DNA of 64,000 bases from JAWKJY01 sp041393535 (GTDB taxonomy: Bacteria > Actinomycetota > Thermoleophilia > Gaiellales > Gaiellaceae), in the NCBI GenBank assembly GCA_041393535.1, contig JAWKJY010000009.1, positions 124,001 to 188,000 on the forward strand. The letters are read 5' to 3'. A program made the translations under genes and the position numbers. Positions 50,338 through 58,843 of the stretch are shown one piece after another. Each line of letters starts with the position of its first letter. Within the stretch, counting starts at the first letter, position 1. The notes below the pieces were generated by a model that ran no database searches, was not told where the DNA came from, and was given only the letters and a program-made list of their open reading frames with translations.

Positions 50338-51840
50338 TCAGCGCCAGGGCGTCCCGTCGCTCCAGCCGTCGAGGTCGTACTCCGCCATGCAGCGACGCAC
50401 GAGCTCCTGCATCTCGTCGAGGCGGCCGCGCCTGCGCGCGAAGTTCAGCACGTCGAGGCGGACCTGCTCGTGGCTGCCGCCGTAGTTGCGCTCGTAGAGC
50501 GTGTGGCGCGCGCCGAACTCCGTCCCGACCGCGTCCCAGACGAGCTTGAACAGCTTGACGCGATCGTGCGCCGAGCCCGAGGAGCCGCGGTAGAAGCGGT
50601 CGATCAGCGGCCGCAGCTCCTCGTTCTGCAGGTCCTTCGCCGACGAGGGCGCGACGAGCGGGCTGCCGCCGAGCGTCTGCGCGACGACCTCCTCGACCTT
50701 CGGCCACGCCATCGACCCGAACAGCCGGACGAGCACGGCGTTCTCGAGCTTCGGGATCTTCATCCCGCCGGGGCCGTCCTGCGGGTCGAGCGCGAGCGAG
50801 GTCGTCAGCGCCCACATCAGGCTCCCCCAGCCCATCAGCTCGCCGAGCTGTGCCTGGACGCCGCGGAAGCCCTGCGTCCCGTTCGCCTCGAGCGCCTGCG
50901 CGATCAGGCCGCAGACGAAGTCGAGCTTGACCGCGAGCCGGGTCCCCGCCTGGAGCGTGTAGCGGTTCATGAAGCCCGAGGCGGCGTAGAAGCCGGTCGC
51001 CTTCTCGACGTCGCGGTAGACGAGGACGTTCTCCCAGGGGATGAACGCCTCGTCGAAGACGACGACCGCGTCGTTCTCGTCGAAGCGGCTCGACAGCGGC
51101 TGGTCCCACGGGGACTGCGCCGACTGCTCGTACGAGCGGCGCGAGATCAGCGTCTTGCCGGGCGTGTCCATCGGCGCGAGGAAGACGAGCGCGTAGTCCT
51201 CCGCCTTGCCCTGCTCGAAGTGGACGGCGCTGTTCTGCGCGACGAACGTCGCGTGCGTGAGCGCCGAGCCGGTCGCGAGCATCTTGGCGCCGCTGACGAC
51301 GATCCCGTCGTCCTTCTCCTTCACCACGTGGACGTAGACGTCCTCGACCTCGTGCACGGGGCGGTTGCGGTCGACCGGCGGGTTGATCAGCACGTGGTTG
51401 AGGAAGAGCGCCTGCTCGGCGTAGCGGCGGTACCAGGCGCTCGCGTTCGCGTCGAACGGCGCGTAGAAGTCGGGCGCCGCGCCGAGCGTCGCCATGAACG
51501 ACGCCTTGTAGTCGGGCGTGCGGCCCATGAAGCCGTAGGAGAGCTCCGCCCAGGCGGCGAGCGCGTCGCGCGCGGCGGCGAGCTCCTCGGCCGAGTAGCT
51601 CGGCATGAAGAAGCGATGCGTGCGGATCCCGTTCCGGTCGGTCGCGAGCAGGACGTCGCCCAGCTCCGGGTCGTGGAAGGCGTCGTAGAGGCGCGCGATC
51701 GAGCGGGCGGCGTTGCGGAAGCCCGGATGCGTCGTGACGTCGTCGACGCGCTCGCCGTCGAGGAACACGCGCCGGCCGTCGCGGAGGCTCTCGAGGTACT
51801 CCTCGCCGGTCAGCGGCATCGTGCGCGGCGTCACGTCCAC
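50338..51840 (-). CDS. 4-hydroxyphenylacetate 3-hydroxylase (HpaB)-family FAD-dependent monooxygenase, second copy
   Basis: 500 residues, GTG at 51840. LTGEEYLESLRDGRRVFLDGERVDDVTTHPGFRNAARSIA opens the family. Then come GIVVSGAKMLATGSALTHATFVAQN, LAPMDTPGKTLISRRSYEQ, DENDAVVVFDEAFIPWENVLVYRD, MNRYTLQAGTRLAVKLDFVCGLI and a C-terminal QVRLDVLNFARRRGRLDEMQELV. More typical of phenol/pyrrole hydroxylases than the 11.9-kb copy. A partner flavin reductase is not in the operon; the Rieske ferredoxin nearby does not serve that role. Confidence 0.91.
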   Translation of the reverse strand: MDVTPRTMPLTGEEYLESLRDGRRVFLDGERVDDVTTHPGFRNAARSIARLYDAFHDPELGDVLLATDRNGIRTHRFFMPSYSAEELAAARDALAAWAELSYGFMGRTPDYKASFMATLGAAPDFYAPFDANASAWYRRYAEQALFLNHVLINPPVDRNRPVHEVEDVYVHVVKEKDDGIVVSGAKMLATGSALTHATFVAQNSAVHFEQGKAEDYALVFLAPMDTPGKTLISRRSYEQSAQSPWDQPLSSRFDENDAVVVFDEAFIPWENVLVYRDVEKATGFYAASGFMNRYTLQAGTRLAVKLDFVCGLIAQALEANGTQGFRGVQAQLGELMGWGSLMWALTTSLALDPQDGPGGMKIPKLENAVLVRLFGSMAWPKVEEVVAQTLGGSPLVAPSSAKDLQNEELRPLIDRFYRGSSGSAHDRVKLFKLVWDAVGTEFGARHTLYERNYGGSHEQVRLDVLNFARRRGRLDEMQELVRRCMAEYDLDGWSDGTPWR

Positions 51841-51877
51841 GGGGCGGGAACCGTAGTCGGCGTGGGCGCGCGGCGGG

Positions 51878-52638
51878 TCAGGCCGGGAGGCGCGCGTTGC
51901 GCGGGATCGTCGTCAGGCTCTCGTGCGACCAGCCCGCCTCCTCGAGGCGCGCGACGACGCTCGACAGCGCGGGCGGCAGGTGGAGGTCGCGCTCGCGAGC
52001 AGGATCAGGTCGGGCGCGAGCGAGACGAGCAGCTCCGCGTGGCGCTGCGACAGCTCGTGCGCCTCGTCGTAGACGAGGATCAGCGGCCGCCGGCGCCCGT
52101 CCGCGAGCCGCCGCTCGCGCAGCGCGGCGAGGCGCGCATCCGTCAGCCCGTCGAGGTCGGAGCCGGCGAGCGAGAAGCCGCTCACGTCGTCGCGCCCGCC
52201 GGGCGGGAAGGTCGCGATCGTCGCGAAGCAGACCAGGGCGTCGGGGGAGGAGGCGACCTGCGGCAGGTCGAGCTCGCCGAGCGGCGCGAGCCGCACGCCG
52301 GGCCCGAGCGCCCGCTCCCAGCGGCCGCCGGGGGACAGGCTGTTGTACGTCGTCTGCGCGAGGACGCGACCGCGAGAGCACCAGAGCACGAGCGGCGGCG
52401 CCTCGAGCGCGGCCGCGACGAGGCGGATCGTGTCCGCGAGCAGCAGCGTCTTGCCGGTGATCGTGACGACGGCGAACGCCTGCAGGAACGGCAGGTCGGG
52501 CGCCTCGTCACGGGCGCGCCGGCTCGCGTGGCGCGCGTAGCGGGCGGCGACCTGGCGGACGGCGCGCTCCTGGAAGTCGCGCCGCGGGATCAGCCCGTCG
52601 AGGGCGTCGACGTGCGCGGGGATCGGCTGCTCGCTCAC
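51878..52638 (-). pseudogene. N-terminal half of a DEAD/DEAH helicase or type III restriction-like ATPase, one frameshift
   Basis: GTG at 52638 overlaps the Rieske ferredoxin stop (GTGA). The product has the first RecA-like domain only: DFQERAVRQVAARYARH, AFAVVTITGKTLLLADTIRLVAA (Walker A-like TGKT), PLVLWCSRGRVLAQTTYNSL, LVCFATIATFPPGG, a DEAH box (LILVYDEAHELSQRH) and a motif III-like SAT (LILLASAT). A one-base loss near 51987 must be corrected to read LHLPPALSSVVARLEEAGW, NARLPA and the stop at 51878. The whole second helicase domain is missing. Helicases do not belong in catabolic operons, so this is an inserted or decaying fragment, or a repurposed ATPase. Confidence 0.6.
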
Positions 52639-52988
52639 GCGCCGGCCTCCCCGGGCCCGACCTCGACCAGGACGTCGTCTCCGTCGATCGTGACGGGGAA
52701 CGTTCGCAGGTCGGTCTTCACCGGCCGCGTCAGCGCCCGGCCGGTCGGGATGTGGAACGAGCCGCCGTGGAAGGGGCACTCGATCACGTCGTCCTCGACC
52801 CAGCCCTCCGCGAGCGACGCCTCGGCGTGCGTGCAGCGGTCGGCGGTGACGTAGTAGTCGCCGTCGAGGTTGAACACGGCCAGGGCGGGACAGCCGGGAA
52901 GGTCGACCCGGCGCACGCCGCCCGGCTCGACGTCGCCGACGGCGCAGACCCGGCGCAGCGGCCCGTCTCCCCCGGCCATCGCGCTCAC
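52635..52988 (-). CDS. Rieske-type ferredoxin
   Basis: 117 residues, GTG at 52988 inside the SDR stop (GTGA). The 2Fe-2S ligands are C52-x-H54 (CTHAEASL) and C71-x-x-H74 (CPFHGGSF). The rest is the usual small beta fold ending in TFPVTIDGDDVLVEV. Family role: carries electrons to a Rieske oxygenase, presumably the alpha subunit at 54.1-55.3 kb. No reductase gene in view. Confidence 0.93.
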   Translation of the reverse strand: MSAMAGGDGPLRRVCAVGDVEPGGVRRVDLPGCPALAVFNLDGDYYVTADRCTHAEASLAEGWVEDDVIECPFHGGSFHIPTGRALTRPVKTDLRTFPVTIDGDDVLVEVGPGEAGA

Positions 52989-53746
52989 CGGGCGACGTAG
53001 CCGCCGTCGACCGACAGGATCGCGCCGGTCACCATCGCCGCCTGGTCGGAGCAGAGCCAGACGACGGCCTGCGCGACCTCGTCCGCCTCGGCCATCCGGC
53101 CCATCGGCAGCGCCGCCTCGATCTGGGCGACGAGCTGCTCGCCGCGGCCGGGGTCGTCCGCGAAGATCTTGTCGATCAGCGGCGTTCGCGTCGCGCCCGG
53201 GCAGAGCGCGTTCACCCGCACGCCCCGCTTCGCGTAGTCGAGCGCCGCCGACTTCGAGAGCCCGATCACGCCGTGCTTGCTCGCGCAGTAGGCGGGCATC
53301 GACTCGGAGCCGACGAGCCCGAAGTTCGACGAGATGTTCACGATCGCGCCGCCGCCGCTCGCGACCATCGCGGCGAGCTCGTGCTTCATGCAGCTCCAGA
53401 CGCCGGTCAGGTTGATCCCGATCACGGCCTCCCAGTCCTGCTCCGGATAGTCGCCCGCGGCGAGCAGCGGGCCCTGGATCCCCGCCGCGTTGCAGGCGGC
53501 GTCGAGGCGGCCGAAGCGCTCGACCGTGCGCGCGATCGCCGCCTCCACCTGCGCGGGGTCCCGGACGTCGAGCGGGAGCGCGAGCGCCTGGCCGCCGCCC
53601 TGCTCGATCAGGGCGGCGACGTCCGCGGCGCCGGCCTCGTCGACGTCGCCGAGCGCGACGTGCGCGCCGGCGGCCGCATAGGCGAGCGCGGCGGCCCGCC
53701 CGATGCCGGACGCGCCGCCGCTCACGAACGCGACCTTGCCGGTCAT
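52985..53746 (-). CDS. SDR-family dehydrogenase (cis-dihydrodiol dehydrogenase-like)
   Basis: 253 residues, ATG at 53746. SGGASGIGRAAALAYA cofactor loop, CNAAGIQG, catalytic Ser in NISSNFGLVGSESM, YCASKHGVIGLSKSAALDYAKRGVRVNALCPGATRTP and ILSVDGGYVAR. The layout is of a classical 250-residue SDR. Its place between a Rieske oxygenase and its ferredoxin fits a dihydrodiol dehydrogenase, an inference from context. Coupled by ATGA and GTGA on its two sides. Confidence 0.9.
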   Translation of the reverse strand: MTGKVAFVSGGASGIGRAAALAYAAAGAHVALGDVDEAGAADVAALIEQGGGQALALPLDVRDPAQVEAAIARTVERFGRLDAACNAAGIQGPLLAAGDYPEQDWEAVIGINLTGVWSCMKHELAAMVASGGGAIVNISSNFGLVGSESMPAYCASKHGVIGLSKSAALDYAKRGVRVNALCPGATRTPLIDKIFADDPGRGEQLVAQIEAALPMGRMAEADEVAQAVVWLCSDQAAMVTGAILSVDGGYVAR

Positions 53747-54102
53747 CTGACGCTCCCGGCCGGGTCGTGCGCGTTGCCGAGCAGCCCGTGCCGCGACCGG
53801 AAGATCAGCAGGTCGTCGGGCCCGTTCGTCCCTGCCGGCGCGTAGTGCTCGACCGTGTTGCCGATCTCCGCGAAGGCGACCGCGAGCGCGATCAGCGTCC
53901 GGTCGCGCTCGGTCAGCGTCGCCGGGTCGGGGTCGACGGTCGCGAGGTACGCCATCACGTCGGGGAAGCGCGGGAGCATCGCCTCGTAGAAGGCGGTGAT
54001 CTCCTCGATCGGGCGCCTGATCCTCAGCTCGCCGCGGGCCTCGTCGTCGAGGAGCGCGAAGGAGAGGTGGTCGGACAGGTCGGCGAACTGGTCGGGGAGC
54101 AT
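53743..54102 (-). CDS. Small unknown protein between Rieske oxygenase and SDR genes
   Basis: 119 residues, ATG at 54102 overlapping the oxygenase stop. Segments: FADLSDHLSFALLDDEARGELRI, RPIEEITAFYEAMLPRFPDVMAYLATVDPDPATLTERDRTLIALAVAFAEIGNTVEHYAP. Mostly helical and acidic. It does not look like the usual beta subunit (SnoaL fold) of ring hydroxylases, yet sits where that gene would be. I do not recognise a family. Possible stabilising partner of the oxygenase. Confidence 0.65.
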   Translation of the reverse strand: MLPDQFADLSDHLSFALLDDEARGELRIRRPIEEITAFYEAMLPRFPDVMAYLATVDPDPATLTERDRTLIALAVAFAEIGNTVEHYAPAGTNGPDDLLIFRSRHGLLGNAHDPAGSVR

Positions 54103-55286
54103 CAGCGCACCCCGGCCGTCTCGGCCTGCGCGGCCCGGTAGCACTGCTGCCAGGTGTAGTGGAAGCTCCGGATCTGGACCTCCTCGTCCTGCAGCGGGAA
54201 CTGCCTCTTCGCGCGGGAGGCCATGCCGCGGTGGACGTTCTCGTGGCCCTGGATGTCCTCGACCTGGACGTCTCGCAGGCGGCTCTTGTTGTAGTGCTGC
54301 GCCACCAGCTCGGCCGCGTTCCGCGCCTTCGGGAAGTACGTCCGGATCTCCCAGGTCGTGTGGTCGACCGCGTGCGGCCAGAAGTTGTAGGTGAACGCGT
54401 AGCCGGGCAGCAGGCCGAGGACGAAGTTCGGCCAGATGACGTAGAAGTTGAAGATCCCGCCGAGGTCCATCTCGACCGGCGTCACCGGCACCTGGCTGAC
54501 GAGCCGGTCGACGCCGACGGGCGTGTAGTCCGGGTTGACGCGCGAGGTCCAGACGGTGTGCTTGCCGATCTTGCGGAAGTCCGCGAAGCGCGTGCACCCC
54601 TCCTCGTTCGTCTCGAGCAGGTCGGTGAAGGCGCCGTGCACCGGGCCGAGCACGGGCAGGTGGTAGAGCTCGTTCTGCGCGTCGACCGCGACCTTCCAGT
54701 TCGCGCGGTCGTCGGCGTCGAAGCGGAACGTGTAGCGGAGCTTCTCGAGCTCGTGGTCGCGCGTCTCGTCGACGACGCCGCCGAGGTACTCCTCGAGCGT
54801 CTCGTCGGGCGTCTCCTGCAGGTTGACGAACAGGAAGCCGCGCCAGGACTCCATGCGCACCGGCGTCAGCCCGAGCGTCGCACGGTCGAGGTCGACGAAG
54901 TTCTCCTCGTCGAGCACGCCGCAGAGCTTCCCCTCGAGGTCGTACGTCCAGCCGTGGAAGCAGCAGGACACGTAGCCGCGGCAGCTCCCCGCCGCGTCCC
55001 AGACGACGCGGTTGCCGCGGTGCGAGCAGACGTTGTGGAAGGCGCGGAGCTGGCCGTCCTTCGCGTGCGTGACGAGGATCGAGACGCCGAGCAGGTCGAT
55101 GTCGCGGACGAAGTAGCTGCCCGGGGTCGGCGCCTCGTCGGCGTGGCCGACGTTGAGCCAGCTCCGGCGGAAGACGTGCTCCCGCTCGAAGTCGAGGAGC
55201 GCCGGCTCGACGTACGGGTCGACCGGGATGGGCCCGGTGCCGAGCTCCGGGTACTTCGCCGCCCAGCGCGGTAGGACGGTGGCCAT
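54102..55286 (-). CDS. Rieske non-heme iron oxygenase, alpha subunit
   Basis: 394 residues, ATG at 55286. Rieske ligands: C87-S-H89 (VCSHRGN) and C109-F-H111 (CCFHGWTY). The mononuclear-iron region reads NELYHLPVLGPVH: Tyr208, His209 and His217. The spacing between the two histidines is longer than the usual H-x4-H. The usual bridging Asp appears as Glu206. C-terminal FNFYVIWPNFVLGLLPGYAFTYNFWPHAVDHTTWEIR is the substrate-pocket domain. First gene of a nine-gene operon. The reaction is dihydroxylation, demethylation or N-dealkylation of an unknown substrate. Confidence 0.92.
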   Translation of the reverse strand: MATVLPRWAAKYPELGTGPIPVDPYVEPALLDFEREHVFRRSWLNVGHADEAPTPGSYFVRDIDLLGVSILVTHAKDGQLRAFHNVCSHRGNRVVWDAAGSCRGYVSCCFHGWTYDLEGKLCGVLDEENFVDLDRATLGLTPVRMESWRGFLFVNLQETPDETLEEYLGGVVDETRDHELEKLRYTFRFDADDRANWKVAVDAQNELYHLPVLGPVHGAFTDLLETNEEGCTRFADFRKIGKHTVWTSRVNPDYTPVGVDRLVSQVPVTPVEMDLGGIFNFYVIWPNFVLGLLPGYAFTYNFWPHAVDHTTWEIRTYFPKARNAAELVAQHYNKSRLRDVQVEDIQGHENVHRGMASRAKRQFPLQDEEVQIRSFHYTWQQCYRAAQAETAGVR

Positions 55287-55498
55287 GCTGCCCTCGCTTT
55301 CCCCTCGTCAGGAACCCGTGGCGCGGCGCCGGGGGTCGAGGCCGGCTGCGCGCCTGGTGGTCGGCCGCACCGCGCGCGCTCGCGCGCCGGTCGGCCAGGC
55401 GGCTGGCGCCGTGGCCGTGGGCGTGCGGCGAGCGGTCGTTCGCGATCCCACGAGCCCGACCCTACCCCGGTGGCCGCGCGGGTTCAAGCGCCGGACGG

Positions 55499-56110
55499 CT
55501 AACCCGATCCGCCATCCCGGGCGTGGTCGAGCCGCTGCGACTCCTCGCCGGCGCGGCGGCGCTCGTAGGCCGGCGGCACGCCCGCCCGGATCATCTCCTG
55601 CAGCCGGACGATCCCCTCGAGCAGCGCCTCGGGCCGCGGCGGGCAGCCGGGCACGTAGACGTCGACGGGAACGATCTTGTCGACGCCCTGGAGGACGGTG
55701 TAGTTGTTGAACATCCCGCCCGAGCTGGCGCAGGCGCCCATGGCGATGACCCACTTCGGCTCGAGCATCTGGTCGTAGATCTGCCGCAGCGGCGCCGCCA
55801 TCTTGTGGACGACGCGGCCGGACACGATCAGCAGGTCGGCCTGGCGCGGCGAGGCGCGGAAGACCTCCATGCCGAAGCGCGCGACGTCGTAGCGGGAGGA
55901 GACGATCGCCATCATCTCGATCGCGCAGCAGGCGAGCCCGAACGTGTCCGGCCACATCGAGCTCGACTGCGCCCAGCGCACCGCCCGGTCGACCGTCGTC
56001 AGGCCGAGCCGCCCCTCGATCCCCTCGCGGTCGAGCTCCTCCTCGAACGCGCTGCGCCCCTGCACCTGGAGCAGCAGGCGCTCGCTGTTCATGCCCTTCA
56101 GGTCGGCCAT
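55499..56110 (-). CDS. Orphan NADH-quinone oxidoreductase subunit B (NuoB)-like protein
   Basis: 203 residues, ATG at 56110. All four cysteines of the N2 4Fe-4S cluster are kept: C61 and C62 (FGLACCAIE), C127 (AMGACASSGG), C156 (VPGCPPRPE). DLLIVSGRVVHKMAAPLRQIYDQM is the family core. In most genomes nuoB lies between nuoA and nuoC. Here no other complex I gene is present, so it is a stand-alone copy, perhaps a relic or an accessory electron carrier. The C-terminus has an added basic tail (RRRAGEESQRLDHARDGG). Confidence 0.87.
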   Translation of the reverse strand: MADLKGMNSERLLLQVQGRSAFEEELDREGIEGRLGLTTVDRAVRWAQSSSMWPDTFGLACCAIEMMAIVSSRYDVARFGMEVFRASPRQADLLIVSGRVVHKMAAPLRQIYDQMLEPKWVIAMGACASSGGMFNNYTVLQGVDKIVPVDVYVPGCPPRPEALLEGIVRLQEMIRAGVPPAYERRRAGEESQRLDHARDGGSG

Positions 56111-56348
56111 CGGGAGCCGGTTCCCCGCGGTGGCGCGCGGGAAACGCGCTGGCCGTCCGCGGCGAAGCGCGGCGGCGTCGCGTGCGCGGTACGAGCGCTG
56201 CATGGAGCCGCGAGCGGACGCGTCCGGGCTCCCGCCGCGAGGTGTGCCGCGCGACGTCGTCGAGAGCCTGCCCGGGCGAGGCGGGATGGCGATCGCCCAA
56301 CGCGCGCGCGACCTCGTCCGGGCATCGGGCGACCGGCGCCGTGATCCG

Positions 56349-57190
56349 CTAGGCGGGCGGCGCCGCGGTCGCGCGGAAGCCCTCCGCGAGCGTCTCGGCC
56401 GTGACGAAGCGGGCGCCGCGGGCGAGCATCGCCTCGAGGACGCGCTCGAGCATCAGCATCCGGCCGCCCCACCCGATCGCCTGCGGATGCAGCATGAGCA
56501 TCAGGTACGCGCCCGGCTCGCCGCGCTCCTCGAGGTAGGTCAGCTCGTCGAGCCAGATCTGCTCGACGTCGCGCGGGTTGCGCAGGCCGGCCGGCAGCGC
56601 GGGGCGGCCGTAGCCGTTGAACTCGAAGTACGCGAAGTCGCTCGTGATGAAGGTGACCGGGAGCTGCACGAGCGGCAGCTCGCGGCCGTACGTCACCGGC
56701 CCATCGTCGGGGACGAGGTCGGCGGCGCGCGTCCAGTACGCGCGGCAGTCGCCCATCAGGCTCGAGTCGTAGGCGAACCCCTCGTCGAGCAGCAGCTCGG
56801 CGAGCCAGTCGGGCATCGCCCAGGGCGGCAGCCGGATCCCGCGCGGCCGCTGCCCCGTGATCCGCTCGAGGGCGTCGTTCGCTCGCCGCAGCACCGCGCG
56901 CGCCTCGTCGGGATCGAGCGCGGAGAAGTCCTCGTGCAGGTAGCCGTGCGCCGCGACCTCGTGGCCGTCCGTCGCGATCCGCGCGGTCACCGCCGGGTGC
57001 GACTCCGCGGTGTGGCCGGGCACGAACCACGTGCTCGGGACGCCGAGCCGGCGGCAGAGGTCGAGCAGGCGCGGCGCGCCCACGTTCGCGCCGAACTCGC
57101 CGCGGAGCGCGAGCGGACGTCGCGGGCGCCGCCGGCGATCCAGATGCTCGCCGCGTCGAAGTCCAGGCTCAGGCACACCGTCGCCGCCAT
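56349..57190 (-). CDS. Polysaccharide deacetylase (CE4 family), one frameshift
   Basis: ATG 57190 (GGAGGCGGAG upstream) opens MAATVCLSLDFDAASIWIAGG with the catalytic DFD. Near 57122 a single-base loss breaks the frame, which resumes as PLALRGEFGANVGAPRLLDLCRRLGV. The metal histidines are in AAHGYLHED (H-x3-H). GIRLPPWAMPDWLAELLLDEGFAYDSSLMGD and YLMLMLHPQAIGWGGRMLMLERVLEAM complete the CE4 fold. About 280 residues when joined. This branch includes chitin-oligosaccharide and peptidoglycan deacetylases as well as imidases. Intracellular, no signal peptide. Confidence 0.78.
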
Positions 57191-57243
57191 CTCCGCCTCC
57201 CCTTCCCTCGGGCTCGCGGCCGCGACGGCCGCCCGTCCGCACC

Positions 57244-58752
57244 CTACGCCGTCGCGGGCGCGGTGCGTCGGGCGCGGGTCCGGAGCGGCCCGGCCAGCGC
57301 GGCGCGGGCGGCCCAGACGCCGCACATGCCGTGGACGCCGCCGCCGGGCGGGGTGGCGGACGAGCAGAGGAAGAGGCCCGGGACCGGCGTCGTGTACGGC
57401 GAGCGGCGCAGGACCGGGCGGGCGACGAGCTGGCGCAGGTCCTGCAGGCCGCCGTTGATGTCGCCGCCCGCGTAGTTCGCGTCGTACGCCTCGAGCTCGG
57501 CGGGGCCCATCGCGTGGCGGGCGAGGATCCGGTCGTGGAAGCCGGGCGCGAAGCGCTCGATCTGCCGCTCGATCCGCTCCGTCATGTCGGCGGGCGAGCC
57601 GTGCGGGACGTGGCAGTAGGCCCAGGCCGTGTGCTTGCCCGCGGGCGCGCGGGACGGGTCGACGAGGCTCTGCTGGGCGACGAGGACGTAGGGCCGCTCG
57701 GCGTGCTCGCCGCGCGCCATCGTCGACTCGCTCGCCGCGATCTCCGCCAGCGTGCCGCCGACGTGGACGGTCGCCGCCCGGGCGCAGGCGGGGGCGCGCC
57801 ACGGGATCGGCCCGTCGAGCGCGAGGTCGAGCTTGAACGCGCCCGGCCCCCAGCGGTAGCGGCGCAGGCGGGCGGCGTAGCGGGGCGGCAGGCGGCCCGC
57901 CGCGACGCGCAACGCCTCGCGCGGGGTCAGGTCGAGCAGCACCGCGCGCGTCTCCGGCAGCTCGGCGAGGGCGTCGACGCGGGCGTCGGTGCGGATCTCG
58001 CCGCCCAGCTCGACGAGCTCCGCCGCGAGCGCGTCGGCGATCGCCTGCGCGCCGCCGGCCGGCAGCGGCCAGCCGACCGCGTGGCCGAGCAGGCCGAGCA
58101 CGAGCCCGAACGCCGCGCTCGGCGAGCGCTCCAGCGGGAGCATCGAGTGCGCCGCGAGCCCGGCGAGGAGCGCCCGGGCCCGCTCGCCGCGGAAGCGCGC
58201 CCGGGCGAGCCCGGCCGCCGGGCGGAGCCCGCTCGCGCCGAAGCGCGCCAGGGCGACGGGGTCCGACGGCCAGCGGAGCGGCCCGAGCGCGCCGTCGAGG
58301 ATCGCGTCGGCGTCGCGCACGAGCGGGCCGAGCAGGGCGCGGTAGGCGTCCGCGTCCTCGCCGAGGCCGGCGGCGGTCGCCGAGACGGAGCGCTCCAGCA
58401 CGACGGCCGTCCCGTCGTCGAGCGGGTGGGCGAGCGGCGCGTCCGGGTGGAGCCACGCGAGGCCGTGGCGCCCGAGGTCGAGCGAGCGGAAGAACGGTGA
58501 CGCGACGCCGAGCGGGTGGATCGCCGAGCAGACGTCGTGGCGGAATCCCGGCAGCGTCAGCCCGGCCGTCCGCAGCCCGCCGCCGACCGTCCCGGCGGCC
58601 TCGACCACGAGCACCGAGCAGCCCGCCCGCGCGAGCACGATCGCGGCCGCGAGGCCGTTCGGGCCGGCGCCGACGACGACGGCGTCAGGCACGGCGGCAC
58701 GTGGTGGGGGATCGGGCCGGGCGGCGCCAGGGCGGTACGCGCATGCGTCCAT
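57244..58752 (-). CDS. FAD-dependent oxidoreductase, phytoene-desaturase-like (CrtI/PDS family)
   Basis: 502 residues, ATG at 58752 with GGGAGGGAAG just upstream (GTG at 58692 is an alternative). Dinucleotide-binding motif VVVGAGPNGLAAAIVLARAG with G28, G30, G33, then VLVVEAAGTVGGGLRT, LPAGGAQAIADALAAELVELGGEIRTD and the C-terminal FAD motif GLFLCSSATPPGGGVHGMCGVWAARAAL. The layout is that of CrtI-type desaturases and related carotenoid-unlike NAD(P)/FAD oxidoreductases (PYROXD2-like). No carotenoid genes flank it, so the product is uncertain. Confidence 0.87.
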   Translation of the reverse strand: MDACAYRPGAARPDPPPRAAVPDAVVVGAGPNGLAAAIVLARAGCSVLVVEAAGTVGGGLRTAGLTLPGFRHDVCSAIHPLGVASPFFRSLDLGRHGLAWLHPDAPLAHPLDDGTAVVLERSVSATAAGLGEDADAYRALLGPLVRDADAILDGALGPLRWPSDPVALARFGASGLRPAAGLARARFRGERARALLAGLAAHSMLPLERSPSAAFGLVLGLLGHAVGWPLPAGGAQAIADALAAELVELGGEIRTDARVDALAELPETRAVLLDLTPREALRVAAGRLPPRYAARLRRYRWGPGAFKLDLALDGPIPWRAPACARAATVHVGGTLAEIAASESTMARGEHAERPYVLVAQQSLVDPSRAPAGKHTAWAYCHVPHGSPADMTERIERQIERFAPGFHDRILARHAMGPAELEAYDANYAGGDINGGLQDLRQLVARPVLRRSPYTTPVPGLFLCSSATPPGGGVHGMCGVWAARAALAGPLRTRARRTAPATA

Positions 58753-58843
58753 CTTCCCTCCCGTGGCCGCGGCCACGCGGCGGACGCCCGCGCGGCCGGG
58801 GTGGTACCGTCGAGCCCTCGGCCACCACCCGGGAGGGGGCGCG

